NCBI GenBank assembly: GCA_963921195.1
Contig: OY992536.1
Location: forward strand, 111,006,778-111,070,777
From: Pegoplata infirma
Lineage: Eukaryota; Arthropoda; Insecta; Diptera; Anthomyiidae
Length of the DNA: 64,000 nt
Direction of reading: 5' to 3'
Notes under the pieces: model-generated
What the model was told of the DNA's origin: nothing
Database searches by the model: none
What the model saw: the letters and a program-made list of their open reading frames with translations, nothing else
Made by a program: the position numbers and the translations under genes
Shown here: piece after piece, positions 1 through 10,827 of the stretch
Layout: every line of letters begins with the position of its first letter
Position numbering within the stretch: position 1 is the stretch's first letter

Positions 1-257
1 TACGCATGTGCCCAGCTGTGTAATTTTTATTGTTTGTGTCCATTGTCTTTGTTTGTTTGTTTGCTGGCTGGCCCAATATGGGCCACTGTCAGACACTGAG
101 GTCATCAGATAACATAATGAACTTTGATCTTTTACTCTACACTCTACAACAATAATCATAATAGTAACAGCAACTACAACAAATAGTAGAAAAACTCACA
201 CCATATTGTTGCATTCAACCAAAATTATTGCAGAAAAAAAAATAGCAAAAACAACTA
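1..257. other. Non-coding flank, nothing recognised
   Basis: AT-rich sequence with a short TTTG-type run near position 50 and CAACAA-like low complexity near 150-250. No ORF, RNA or terminal-repeat signal was found. It is the left flank of the first transposable element. Confidence 0.5.
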
Positions 258-1873
258 CTACACGCAAAAAAAAACTTGGTATTGGGTCATAAAATTATGG
301 GTAATAATTACCAAGTTTATAGGGAGGATATGCGTTCTACAAGTTTTTTCCAAAATTTACCAAGTCGATTAGAAAAATAACTTAAGCCGAATTTATGACA
401 TTTTAGAAAAAAACTTGGTAACATATTCCAATTCAGCTTTCATTGATATCCCAAGGCACATTGATAAATATTCCTATATTTTTTTTTTAAATGATAACAC
501 TTTATTTTGGTTATAATTAAAAAAAATTTTTATTAAAAAAAATTGTTGCAAAAAAATATAAAATTATTAATATATAAATTAAAAGAAAAAATATATACAA
601 GTTTACATTATTTTTTTATACCTTTGATAATGATATTGCAGCATCTTTGTAGTCATCTAAGGTGTCTCATTTTGTGGGTCCACTACAAACAAGGCAATTT
701 TTGTTGTAACTAAAAATAAAAGGAACAACTGCATTTGAAAGACACCGCTCCGATTTTTATAAAATTTTTGTAGATGATAGCCCTTTTTATACGGATTTTA
801 CCAAAAATACCGAAATATGTCCCAGAGACATATTTCGCGAGATATATCGCTTCAAAGTTGAAAGCGAAATTGTCCATATCTCCTTCAATATTTATCCGAT
901 TAAGTTGATTTTGGTATCGTTAGAAAGGTAATTTCTTTGGTCAAAATCGGTTAACTCATTGCGAGCCAAATCACGTTTTTGTATTTTTTCAAAAAAAATT
1001 GTTTGCTTAAATCAATTTTTTTTAAAATGTCGCTTATATAGTGGCATAGTTTGTTTACATTATATGAAAGCCAAGGATACAACCTTTTACATAAAACCAG
1101 TCTCGACATCGTAGCTCTTTAAATAACAAAAATACAAAAGATCAAAATTAAACCGGAATTTTGGGTTTTTAGTTTTAAAGCGGAATTGCCCACAACTCTT
1201 GTCATTACATTATATTCCGGTTAAGATTTGATCAAAACCAGGGAAAATTAAATCTAAAAAAAGTCTTTCGCTCTAGAACTAAAAAAGAAAATAACCTAAA
1301 TTATTGATTAGTGGAGCCGGGCCCTTTTTCGGGGTCTTTTTTAATAGGGACATCAATTTCGCTTTCAACTTTGAAGCGATATATCTCGCGAAATATGTCT
1401 CTGCGACCCGATTTTTTTTTTTGGTAAAATCCGTATAAAAAGGGCTATCATCTACAAAAATTTTATAAAAATCAGAGCGGTGTCTTTCAAATGCAGTTAA
1501 GCCAAATAAAATAATGGTGTAACTATATTATTTAATATAAAATATTTTTTTTACTTACCTTTTTATGTTTTATTTACCATTTGACTTTTTTAGTTAAAAA
1601 CATAAATTGCTTCTGCAATTGCATCGACATTTTGCTGGTCATTGTTGTGAAAAAAAAATAATACTAACTTTTTCCCTATATCTTGATATATTGTCTCATT
1701 TTTACCTTGCTAATTTTTACCAAGTTGTACTTGGCAACATGATGTTCATTTTTTACTGCCAAGTACTGGGTCAAATTATGAAAGGATTGGGCAACAGCCG
1801 GCATCTTCACATAAAAAAAAAAATTACCAAGTATACTTGCTAAATATTACACACCGATTTTTTTTGCGTGTAG
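258..1873. mobile_element. Non-autonomous DNA element with 15-bp TIRs
   Basis: The left edge reads CTACACGCAAAAAAA and the right edge (about 1858-1873) is its reverse complement. Both ends also carry nearby CTTGGTA / TACCAAG motifs, so the similarity extends past the 15 bp. No transposase is encoded; the short ORFs inside are AT-rich chance frames. A second palindromic element (727-1498) sits inside. Flanks share ACAAC but not in exact register, so no TSD is claimed. Superfamily unknown. Confidence 0.6.
727..1498. mobile_element. Foldback/MITE with ~145-bp inverted arms
   Basis: Positions 727-872 and 1354-1498 are near-perfect inverted repeats (ends AACTGCATTTGAAAGACACC and its complement), around a unique loop of about 480 bp. 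It is nested in the element at 258-1873. There is no coding capacity, and no convincing TSD was found. Confidence 0.75.
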
Positions 1874-2073
1874 AGACAACATTTGTTACATGTAAACAAG
1901 TAATCAGTTTGTAAACAATATTAAAGTTATCGATTTTTTCTGTTATGTTTTCTACTGATGACAATGATGACCCTAAAAACCAAAAAAAAGTAAACAAATG
2001 AACATAACTGCATATAAGAGAATGAAAATTCACTTAATCCTTGGTAAGCAAATCTAATTTTTTGTCCTGACAA

Positions 2074-2672
2074 CAAGGGAAGTCTCCCTGGTGTCACCCT
2101 CCGATCTTCATGAAATTTGGATATGTTGTTAAGAACGAAAATTAATTCGACACGTATTTTGTTTTTAGCGGCCCAAACTCATATTTAGGGGGGGTCGATT
2201 TGTATGGGGGGAAATTGACCTTTTTCAGTTTTTTTACGATTTACGCTTATTTAAACAAAATTATTATAGGCATGTGTGGTATTAGATTAAAGGTATTAAA
2301 AATACCTATCTCGTGGTGCTAACAACGGCCCAAAGAAGTTAATATTTTTCGACTTATTAACAAAAATGTCTTAAAATTTTGGTACTTTACTCAATATGAC
2401 AAAAAGTTGTGAATGTTTGGATACGTTCTTAGCACACGTAGATAAGGTTTCCAAAGAACTTTCATTTGGTATGTAATATGACTAGGTTTCTTTGCATAAT
2501 AAAGGAGATAAACGAAAAAAACTGAAAAATTGCCTTGTCTTCCCCCTCCTTTTTAGCCCCTAAATATGAATTTGGGCCGCTAAAAAAAAATACATGTCCC
2601 TTTATTTTTTCTGATCTACAAAATAAAACCAATTCCATAAAGATCCGCGGGTGACACTAGAGACTTCCCTTG
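2074..2672. mobile_element. MITE, CAAGGGAAG family, copy 1
   Basis: The ends are CAAGGGAAGTCTCCCTGG and, inverted, CTAGAGACTTCCCTTG. A second copy lies at 50472-51024 and an internal fragment at about 47215-47455. The flanking trinucleotides are CAA and TAA, an imperfect 3-bp TSD; sister copies have exact TGA and TAA. A 3-bp TWA-like target suggests PIF/Harbinger, but this is inference. Non-coding. Confidence 0.75.
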
Positions 2673-2692
2673 TAAGTTTCGTGAAATACATA

Positions 2693-3295
2693 AAAGGGCT
2701 TCCAATCGGGAAATACCGATCCATGAAATCCCGAAATTTTCGGGATTAGGCCAATCCCGAATCTCGGGGTTTCTGATTTTCAAGCCCGGGATTTTCGAGA
2801 TCCCGATTTTTTTTAGATAGTTTTAATTATTTTTATATTTTTTTCAATAATTTGTATTGTTCAACTCACGCTCACAATTACGTGATTGAAAAAAAAAATC
2901 ACTTAAACTCACGAGTGATTCATGTGAATCACGCAAATCACGTGACCAGTGCCAATCTCTAGTTTATGAGGTAAAGCAGCTAAAGTTGATAACGATGAGC
3001 CACGATGAAAGGAAAGATATATAACCGAATACGGATATCTTTCACAGGAGGAACCTTCACCTTTTTTAAATTTCACAACTTCACCAGAACTTCCCAACTC
3101 CATGTGTACAGGATTTACCAAAGAAACCAAAAAATACTAAAAACTTTTAAAAATCTTGAAAATTTTTAAAAATTCCCGCGAATCCTGGGATTCAAAATGT
3201 CTCGAAAATCCCGGGATCTTGAAATCGGGATCCCAAAAAATGTTCTTAAATCCCGAACCACGTGATTAAAAAAAACAATCCCGATTGGAAGCCCT
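2693..3295. mobile_element. hAT-like non-autonomous element, TSD AATACATA
   Basis: The inverted ends are AGGGCTTCCAATCGGGA and TCCCGATTGGAAGCCCT, flanked by an exact 8-bp repeat AATACATA at 2685-2692 and 3296-3303. An 8-bp TSD is the hallmark of hAT-type elements. The interior is rich in CCCGAAAT / CCCGGGAT palindromes, and its middle (about 2865-2955) carries CACGTGA / TCACTCACG sequence related to the repeats at 25.2 and 27.3 kb, so it may itself hold a nested piece. Confidence 0.75.
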
Positions 3296-4057
3296 AATAC
3301 ATATGTTACAATTCCTGCCGGTCCCAAATAATTGAAATTCTTGTTTATATAGAGTTTATTGTGCTAATTCCGAATCTGTAATACAATTTTTGCCATCAAC
3401 TTTGTATGGCATACAAATGTTTTATTTGTCCGATTTTGCCCATTTCCGAACTTAACCAGGATGTGCCTATAAGACCTATTCGTGCCAAATTCAGGATCGT
3501 ACCTCTTTTATATTTTTAAAGTCTATTCGGAAGAGCTGGGACTGAGGCTGGCTCGCTGTATGAAATCATTGTCTGGTGGCCTGCTTTAGACACAAAAGGG
3601 AACTGTGTCTTTATCACGAAGGTACAGAGAATGGCATCGATGTGCATCACTGGTGCTCTTCGTACTACACCTACGACTGCATTAGAAATCCTTCTTCACC
3701 TGATACTGGTTAGGCAGTATGCGGCTACGTCGGCAATTCGACTTAAAAGCACGCTGCAATGGAGGAGCAGCGATTGTGGCCATAGCGCTATCTTGAAGAA
3801 GATAAAAATACCACAAACTGTGGACTGTGCTCCCTCTATGAGCCTTTGTGAGCTCCACTTTACCACTATGATACCATCCAGGGAGTCTTGGATGGGGGGC
3901 ATTTCGGGAAGTGGAGCCACAGTAAATTTATACACAGATGGATCGAAGATTGCCAGGTCATTGCATTGTTTACCAGGCAGATATGCTGGCAATAAAGGAA
4001 GTGTCTGACTGGTTGAGTTGCAATGTCTTTTCTACAACCACAGTCAACGTCTACAGT

Positions 4058-5382
4058 AAAGGTGTCCTAACGACTAAGGTAATTTTTCAAAATCACTTTT
4101 TAATACGTGGTAGGGTCCTAAATTGTAGTTTTGTATCTAAAAATGAGTGAGCCAAAATTTGGAGACAATCGGATGAAAATAACTCGTGCCGAAAATGGAT
4201 TGAAGTTTTGGGACACTCTTATCTGATGAAAAAACACGTTTTTTCTAGTTTTTTGAAAAATATTGGTATATGCTATTTTTTGTTAATTTTTTTGTTAAGT
4301 AATATGAAAATGGTAATAAATTACCTTTCCAAAAAGCTTAAAGAAATTCAAATCGGATGAAAAATAAACATTTTACGCATACATGCCCCAGACCATTGCA
4401 TGGTTTTTAAAGCCAAAATTTGAAAATTTTCAAAATTTTTAGGCAAAAAAATAAAAAAAATTAAATTTTACTTTATAATTATATTAAATACATGTTATAG
4501 ATAAAAACTAACAGATATGGTAGTCTAACTTTTTTTTTCATTTGGCGTGGGTAGTGATATAATTTCCGCGGATTCCAAAGAAAATGAGTTTTTCTAAAAT
4601 AATTTAGCAAATATGGGAAACAATTTTCTGTATTGTATTATACGAAGTGAAATACATAAATTCTGTAAATTTTTTGAGAATTCGGGCATCTTTAACCCCT
4701 TTTCGTCGAGGTGAAATGACAAATTTGAGACGTTATACATTTCTATAATACAAAATATCTGCATATATCCGATTTCTCAAAAGTTACAGAATTTACGTTT
4801 TACACTTCGATCCGCACAATAGAGCACAAATTTTCAAAAATTTGCTTAATTATTGTAGAAAAAAGCATTTTATTTGGAATCCGCGGAAATTTTATCACTA
4901 CCCGCGCCAAATAAAAAAAAAGCTTGACTACCATATCTGCTATTTTTAATCTTAAACATGTTTTCAATTTGATCATAAAGTAAAATTAAATTTTTTCTAT
5001 TTTTTTGTCTAAAAATTTTGAAAATTTTGAAATTCTGGCTCTAAAAACCATACAATGGTCTGGGGCATGTATTCGTAAAATGCTTATTTTTCATCCGATT
5101 TTAATTTTATTAGTCGTTTTGAAAAGGTAATTTAGTACTATTTTCATATTATTTCACAAAAAATTTAACAAAAAATATCAAATACCAATGTTTTTCCAAA
5201 AACTAGAAAAAACGAGTTTTTCGTTCTTATAAGAATGTCCCAAAACTTCAATCCATTTTCGGCACGAGTTATTTTTAGCCGATTGTCCCCAAATTTTGGC
5301 TCACTCATTTTTAGATACTAAAGAACAATATAGGACCCTACCAGGTATAAAAAGGTGATTTTCGTTTTTAAGGACACCTCTA
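4058..5382. mobile_element. 1.3-kb near-perfect palindromic foldback element
   Basis: Almost the entire element is two inverted arms of about 600 bp meeting near 4720. Inner markers TTTGGCGTGGGTAGTGATA (about 4542) and its complement (about 4890-4910) confirm this, as do the ends GGTGTCC and GGACACC. It splits the RNase H domain of LINE B. GTCTACAGT occurs on both sides (4049-4057 and 5383-5391), a probable 9-bp TSD; a few bases lie between TSD and TIR. No coding capacity. A transcript would fold into long double-stranded RNA. Confidence 0.8.
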
Positions 5383-5545
5383 GTCTACAGTTAAGCCGCG
5401 GTCAAGTCCCTGGAGGCAATGTTTCTGAAAACAAGATCTTCTCTTAAGATCCCTCTCCAGAAGTATTTTAATGAGATGGCCAAGCAGTTTAACATACGAG
5501 TCATATGGGTCCCAGGGCACAGAGACATTCCAGGGAATCGCAAAG

Positions 5546-5959
5546 GTTAGGTTAGGTTATGAAAGATGACGTTGGTGGAAAACCAACGTCCATAGAGGCC
5601 AAGATGCGGCCCATTATGATTCCTTTGAAATTTTGATCCTCTCTCCTTTTCTTCGGGTGGCCTAATAGTTTCTGCGATTATGCGTCCCATTTTGATGCTT
5701 TTATGTAAGCTAGTAGGGTCCAAGGATTTTTGCCTCGTAGTTTTGATAAATTCTGAATTATATAAGAACCAAACAAATCAAATCTTCTAAAATTCAGTGC
5801 AGGGCATTCGCATAAGACGTGATAGGTATCTTCTACGGATTCCCTGCACCACCTGCATGTATCATCCTTTCTAATTGTTACCATGTGTTTACCCAATGTG
5901 TTGTGACCAGTAATGAGGTTAATTGTAGCCCTTAGTTGATTCCTGTCCATATCCAGAAG
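5546..5959 (-). pseudogene. 5'-truncated LINE family A, 3' fragment
   Basis: Read on the minus strand this is the last ~90 codons of the RNase H-type LINE also present at 15157-17069. It carries QLRATINLITGHNTLGKHM and a zinc-finger-like CRWCRESVEDTYH, and ends KASKWDA, followed by the 3' UTR and a TAACCTAACC tail (plus-strand GTTAGGTTAGG at 5546). The target duplication is AATCGCAAAG (5536-5545) and AATTGCAAAG (5960-5969), 9 of 10 identical. It inserted into LINE B, so it is the younger of the two. Confidence 0.85.
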
Positions 5960-6367
5960 AATTGCAAAGCCAATGAGCTTTCACGACTGGGAACTACCTA
6001 ACAGGCTTTAAGAAAATTTTAATGGGTTGGTATGCCTCTAGAAACTTGCTAGAAAAATCTACTGGCTTGTTCCGCGACGGTGACTAATCAGAAATGGGCA
6101 AATGGATAAACGTGTGAGACAACACTACAGATCTGGCCTTCTCCTAATCAGAAGCGCACAAGTGAGATGATATTGCTTCCTAGGTTAGAGATTTTGACGG
6201 TGGTTGCTGTAATTACCGGACAGTGTCTTATAGGAAAGCATGCAGAGCGGTTAAATGTGCCGTCTAAAAACTTTTGCCGAAGTTGCATGGATGAAGAGGA
6301 GTTGGAAATTATCGAACACTTCATCTGTCATTTTCCGGCACTTTCTGGTCAGAGACTTGCTTCACTG

Positions 6368-7259
6368 CAGTGTTGCCAGTGGATTTTTTTGAAAGTACCT
6401 ACGCTTATGAAAAAAAATCCCTTTTTTCCCTACTTTCGAAAAAAATTTCCCCTAAAATTTATCCCTACATTAAAATTGGACAAATTTCATTAAAAAAAAA
6501 ATTTAAGTTCCAATAATTTCTATTTTTTTTAATGTATAATATTAACAGATCATCGCCCAGCTAAATATTGGATTGCAAAGACCTGGTGCACCGGTGTGGA
6601 AAAACTTATTCTCCCATAAAACCTGTTCTACTTCTGGTGATACACCGATGTTTTTTGTATAGAGATTGTCTCGAAAGTAACAGGTGTTTGTAAGAAAAAA
6701 TAAAACTTGTTTTTTTTTAATTCCTGTTCTAGAACAGATGTTGTCAGAACCGGTTCTAAAAAATGTTTCTGAGTGTTTTCGATTATTTTTCTCACAAGTC
6801 TACTATATTTTTAATCAAAAGCGTCAAAATTTATAAGAAAATACTTGAGTTGCTTAATATTATTCAAAATCATTAGATTTGCTCTTTATGATACTTCTTT
6901 TTCTACTTTCATATTTATGTAAAACGAGTAAAGTTTCTTACTATAAATAGGAAAATTTCTATTAATTTCGAGTAGATTACAGAGTTTGTGGAAATTTACC
7001 CGATTAATATACGTACCTTTTTAATTAGAGTGTACAAAAAATTAAAAAAAAGCACATTTCAAGAATTTGTTTTTAAGCCCTCTATGAAAAGTACTGTTTT
7101 TTTACTAAAATTCAAGGTTTTGGAAAACTTTTAGCAATATTTTGAAAAAGTACCTACATTTGATGAAATTCTAAAAATCTGTCCGTTTTTCCCTACTCTA
7201 CAATTTTGAGAACAAAAATACCTACATGTAGGGATTTTCCCCTACTTCTGGCAACACTG
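6368..7259. mobile_element. hAT-like element with exact TSD CTTCACTG
   Basis: The inverted ends are CAGTGTTGCCAG and CTGGCAACACTG. The exact 8-bp duplication CTTCACTG lies at 6360-6367 and 7260-7267, inside the C-terminal coding part of LINE B. The end sequence and 8-bp TSD fit hAT elements. The interior is AT-rich with TCCCTAC motifs near both ends and holds no transposase. The peptide across the left edge is a read-through from LINE B. Confidence 0.9.
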
Positions 7260-7448
7260 CTTCACTGGGATCCAGGGAGCTGCACGATCTTTCTGGTTTG
7301 TCAAAATTTAATATCTTAGGAGTTTCATATGAAGCTTAAATTGGTTTAACGGTAGGGACCAGTAGAGAAGCCTATTTCAGTCCCATGGTATCACAATGGA
7401 CCTCAGAGTCTATGTGTGCTGATGTCAGCAGCCACGTACAACCTAATC

Positions 7449-8259
7449 TAAGCTCTTTTATTTTGGATTGTAGCGTATCCTACACAGACGGACGGACGGG
7501 GTCCTAGAACTTTATTTCGTTGCGTAACACACGGGAATAATAAAGTAATAAATTTAACTCTTAAACTTCGTGCCGTTTTAAGTCAAAATCGTCTCCTCAA
7601 ACTCTAACAAAGCAACAGCGATATCTCAAAAACTAAAGATGATTAAAAAACTAAACATTTTGGGGACAGCATATCCGACATACCGAAAATCGTTTTTTAA
7701 TTCCTTGATGAAGCGAAATAAGTACCATACCAAAAATATCCCATTTTCGCAGTTTACTTTTGCTACATGTCGAAACCTATAGCTGACCCAAAGAATGGTT
7801 ATCTAATTTGAAATCTGCGTACCCCAATAACCCAAAATCAGCTTATACCCAATTTACACCTAAGGTGAAATCTTGTTCGAACTAGATTTCGATCATATGG
7901 TTGTGTAGAAAATGATACAGACCATATTATCGAAAGCACGTTCCAATGAGATGTCACCTCAGTAGTGAATTGGCCTTTATGCATGATCATTCGATCGATA
8001 ATATAATTTATTAAGTCAATCTACACTCAGTTGAAGAATTTTTCTTTCAGTGTATAATGAACTTTTAAAATGAAACCAGATTAATTATGTAAAAAATTAA
8101 AAAAAATAATTTAAATTGTAAAACAAACACTCCTCAACACTCCATTCAAATGTTAACAGTTATATTTCGATTTAACACGTACCACAACAAGATTCACTGA
8201 TGTTATTTTATTGGACAAGTTTTGTTTGTTTACATTTATTTATTTTCAAATTACAGCAA
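7449..8259. other. Non-coding; Helitron-like 3' fragment at its start
   Basis: Positions about 7478-7560 (GACGGACGGACGGGGTCCTA then a CGTTGCGTAACAC-type stretch) match the 3' block of the Helitron/DINE-1-like repeats at 25.1 and 48.6 kb. I see no gene or bounded element in the rest. Confidence 0.5.
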
Positions 8260-8419
8260 TACACTCAAAATAAATTCTCTGTCCAATCAGCAGAAAAATC
8301 TGCTGAAAATACACCCATTTTGAGCCATATGAGAAATCTGCTGATTTTAGCAGACACGGTTTGCTAAATATCTGTCATAAGAGGTGAATAAATATAACAA
8401 GAAAAAAAAAAAAAACATA

Positions 8420-8491
8420 CGGCGCCAGCCAGCATCGAACTCACCACCTTCCGATTTGAAAGTACACTTCTTAACCACTACGCTACGGAAG
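8420..8491 (-). pseudogene. tRNA-like sequence (SINE head or tRNA pseudogene)
   Basis: Read on the minus strand from 8491, the sequence has a good pol III box A (TAGCGTAGTGGTTAAG) and a weaker box B (GAGTTCGATGC), spaced as in a tRNA. A long T-run (about 8415-8402, minus-strand sense) follows, which could act as a pol III terminator. The acceptor ends do not pair, the T-stem is imperfect, and I could not assign an anticodon stem. A functional tRNA is unlikely; a tRNA-derived SINE head or exapted tRNA-like promoter is more plausible. Confidence 0.6.
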
Positions 8492-8560
8492 CTTATACTT
8501 TTATCTGGCGTTTTAGTTATTAAACATGTGTGTTTTTCGACAGCAGAGAAATTTGATTTT

Positions 8561-8700
8561 AGCAGAAATATCTGCTGATTTTAGCAGAAAAATCTGCTGA
8601 TTTTAGCAGAACAATCTGCTGATTTCAGCAGAATAATCTGCTAATTTCAGCAGAACAATCTGCTGATTTCAGCAGAGCAATCTGCTGACAATCTGTTCTG
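8561..8700. repeat. Minisatellite of palindromic CAGCAGA / TCTGCTG units
   Basis: About seven tandem units of roughly 20-22 bp alternate AGCAGAA and ATCTGCTGATTT, so each unit is nearly self-complementary. Scattered single units lie upstream (about 8290-8360) and downstream (about 8830-8850) inside the same TA-flanked element. Confidence 0.85.
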
Positions 8701-9095
8701 CTTTTTTTATATAAAAAAATTTCTTGAAAAAATAATGAAATTCAGCAAACAAAATCAGTATAAACATAGTAAAATGTCTGTTATTTTCTTAAACTGAATG
8801 ACAGAGATTTTAGTAAAAATATCCTTCTCAGCAGAACAATCTGCTAAAAGATTGCTAATTCAAATTGAAAGTCGTTTTACAGATTTTTTTGACAGAGTTT
8901 TTCTTTTGAGTGTACGACTATTACAAAAAAAACATTAAAACAAGTTCAAAAAGTGGGAATGATCTTTAAGAGAAGTTACACAAAACACAAGTCATCCATG
9001 ACAATAATAACAGTTGGATAAAAGACACTACATATGATTAGGAGGACATGCAATTACAGTGGACGATAAAAAAGTTCTCATAAACATTAGAGCTG

Positions 9096-10688
9096 AAACA
9101 CCTCAATTCAACCGAGCAGTTGACCGAACCCCCTCCAAATTTAAAGAAATTAAGTACTGATGTTTACTTTAACAAAAAAGATATTTTGGCAATTTTTCAG
9201 GCTTCTGGTCATTCCAGTATTCGAGATATGCGGTCTTGAAAATTAACAAAATCGTATATATTTGACAAAAGTGTTCTGAGATAAATAAAGATAACTCGAA
9301 AAGTAATAACAATACAGGTCTCAGTCAGGTTGCAAATAATTGGTAATGAAACAGCCTTTAAAATAGCATTCCCCAAGATTTTTTTTGAAAAAGGTCAAAG
9401 GTCACTGGTTTTAACCCTAATTTTTGGAGAGCTATGTCTCAAAATCCGATATTTTTAAAATTTTGGAAAAAATATATGTGGTTAAGAATTACATATACTA
9501 CTTAAGTTTAACAGGCCTATTCACAGTTATGACTGGTTATGACTAATTTTATTATTTTCAAACTTCATATTCCCTGTGTTTGTTGTAAACACAATCATAA
9601 AAAGTCTCAAAATTTAAAATTATTTGTCAATTTTGAGACGATGTGGGTAGCAGGTCTTTATTTTTTTGAAATTTTCAAACAAAATTTGAATTTTTTTATG
9701 ATTGTTTACAACAACCACATGGAAAAAAATGAGTTATGATTGAGTTATGACTTTTTTTGTGAATAGGCCCCTAAATTTTCAGGATGGAGACTTCATTGGA
9801 ACATTTTATATTAATAGAAACGTTGTGACAGGAAAGAAAAAGCGGTGTAATTTCCCTTAAAAAAAATATATTTTTTTTTGTCTTTGAAATTCTGGTACCA
9901 AAATCCATTTTTCGGAATGATTTTGACGTGCTGAGTCCAAATATGACCTTTGAACTAGCCTATCGCTATTACTTTTCAAAATATATGCACCTACATTTTC
10001 AAAAAACCACAGCAATAGCATTTTAGCAATTTTCACATATTTATGTGCAGATATCTCGAAAACTAGTAGCGATAGGCCAGTTCAAAGGTCATATTTGGAC
10101 TCAGCACGTCAAAAACATTCAGAAAAATGAATTTTGGTACCAGAATTTCAAAGACAAAAAAAAAATATTTTTTTTCTAAGGGAAATTACACCGCTTTTTC
10201 TTTCCTGTCACAACGTTTCTATTAATATAAAATGTTCCAATGAAGTCTCCATCCTGAAAATTTAAACTTAAGTAGTATAGATGATTCTTAATCACATATA
10301 TTTTTTCCAAAATTTTAAAAATATCGTTTTTTGAGATATAGCTCTCCAAAAATTAAGGCTAAAACCAATGACCTTTGATCTTTTCCAAAAAAAATCTTGG
10401 GGAATGCCATTTTAAAGGCTGTCTAATTACCTATTATTTGCGGCCTGACTGAGACGTGTATTGTAATTACTTTTCGAGTTATCTTTATTTATCTCAGAAC
10501 ACTTTTGTCCAATATATACGATTTTGCCAATTTTCAAGACCCCATATCTCGGGAAGAAAAAGTACCAGAAGTCCAAAATTTTGGCACTATGATTTTTTTG
10601 TAAGGGCCCAACAATATTCCAGGTTTCATCAAATTCGAAAGGGGTAAGGTCAAAAATGCTACTTTTTTCGGTTGAATTGAGGTGTTTT
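9096..10688. mobile_element. 1.6-kb foldback element with long inverted arms
   Basis: AACACCTCAATTCAACCG at the left is matched by its complement at about 10669-10688. The arms match through the interior, for example TCATATTTGGACTCAGCACG near 10090 against its complement near 9930-9950. The left arm is split by a 260-bp MITE (9512-9771) that the right arm lacks, which shows the MITE came later. No convincing TSD. Non-coding. Confidence 0.8.
9512..9771. mobile_element. PIF/Harbinger-like MITE, TSD TAA
   Basis: The ends are CAGGCCTATTCAC and GTGAATAGGCCCC. Comparing the interrupted left arm with the intact right arm of the host foldback gives a 3-bp duplication TAA (9509-9511 and 9772-9774). 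GGGCCTATTCAC-type ends with a TWA target fit Harbinger MITEs. The interior is itself partly palindromic around TTGTTGTAAACACAATCAT. Non-coding. Confidence 0.8.
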
Positions 10689-10827
10689 AACTCATAAGTA
10701 ATATTTTGAAGTCATTACGATATACTTCAAACACGTCAGACGCCTGAAATGTTCCATTGCAATCGTCAAAATTTTAAACGTGACTATGACTATCCTGGAA
10801 AAGTACGTCAAGAATGTCCAGTGTGTC

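Larger units (their letters stand above)
3515..7448 (+). pseudogene. LINE family B copy (RT/RNase H remnant), multiply interrupted
   Basis: This is the 3' half of a non-LTR retrotransposon with an RNase H domain (LOA/I-type organisation). It resembles the minus-strand copy at 50.1-53.4 kb. Visible pieces are the RT C-terminus with MCITGALRTTPTTALE (about 3640), RNase H motif YTDGSK (about 3930), VYQADMLAIKEV (about 3970), VIWVPGHRDIPGN (about 5495-5537), a CX2CX8H zinc-finger-like tail with CRSCMDEEE (about 6280), and a 3' end with ACAACCTAATCTAAG (about 7430). Frameshifts and stops break it. Three later elements interrupt it at 4058-5382, 5546-5959 and 6368-7259, each with a matching target duplication. 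Dead copy. Confidence 0.8.
8260..8914. mobile_element. TA-flanked element with CACTCAAAA ends
   Basis: The left end is TACACTCAAAA (8260-8270) and the right end TTTTGAGTGTA (8904-8914); inside each follows a CTCTGTC / GACAGAG match. If the terminal TA is the target duplication, the ends fit Tc1/mariner-style insertion. The element holds a tRNA-like sequence on the minus strand and a CAGCAGA-based minisatellite. No transposase. Confidence 0.65.

Noticed and set aside
5546..5560. Telomeric TTAGG array
   Set aside because: Only about two units, and they are the 3' tail of LINE A in inverse orientation.
8420..8491. Functional tRNA gene
   Set aside because: Acceptor ends do not pair and the T-arm is imperfect, so it is reported only as tRNA-like.
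8561..8700. CRISPR-like array
   Set aside because: Short self-complementary units without unique spacers, in eukaryotic DNA inside a transposon.
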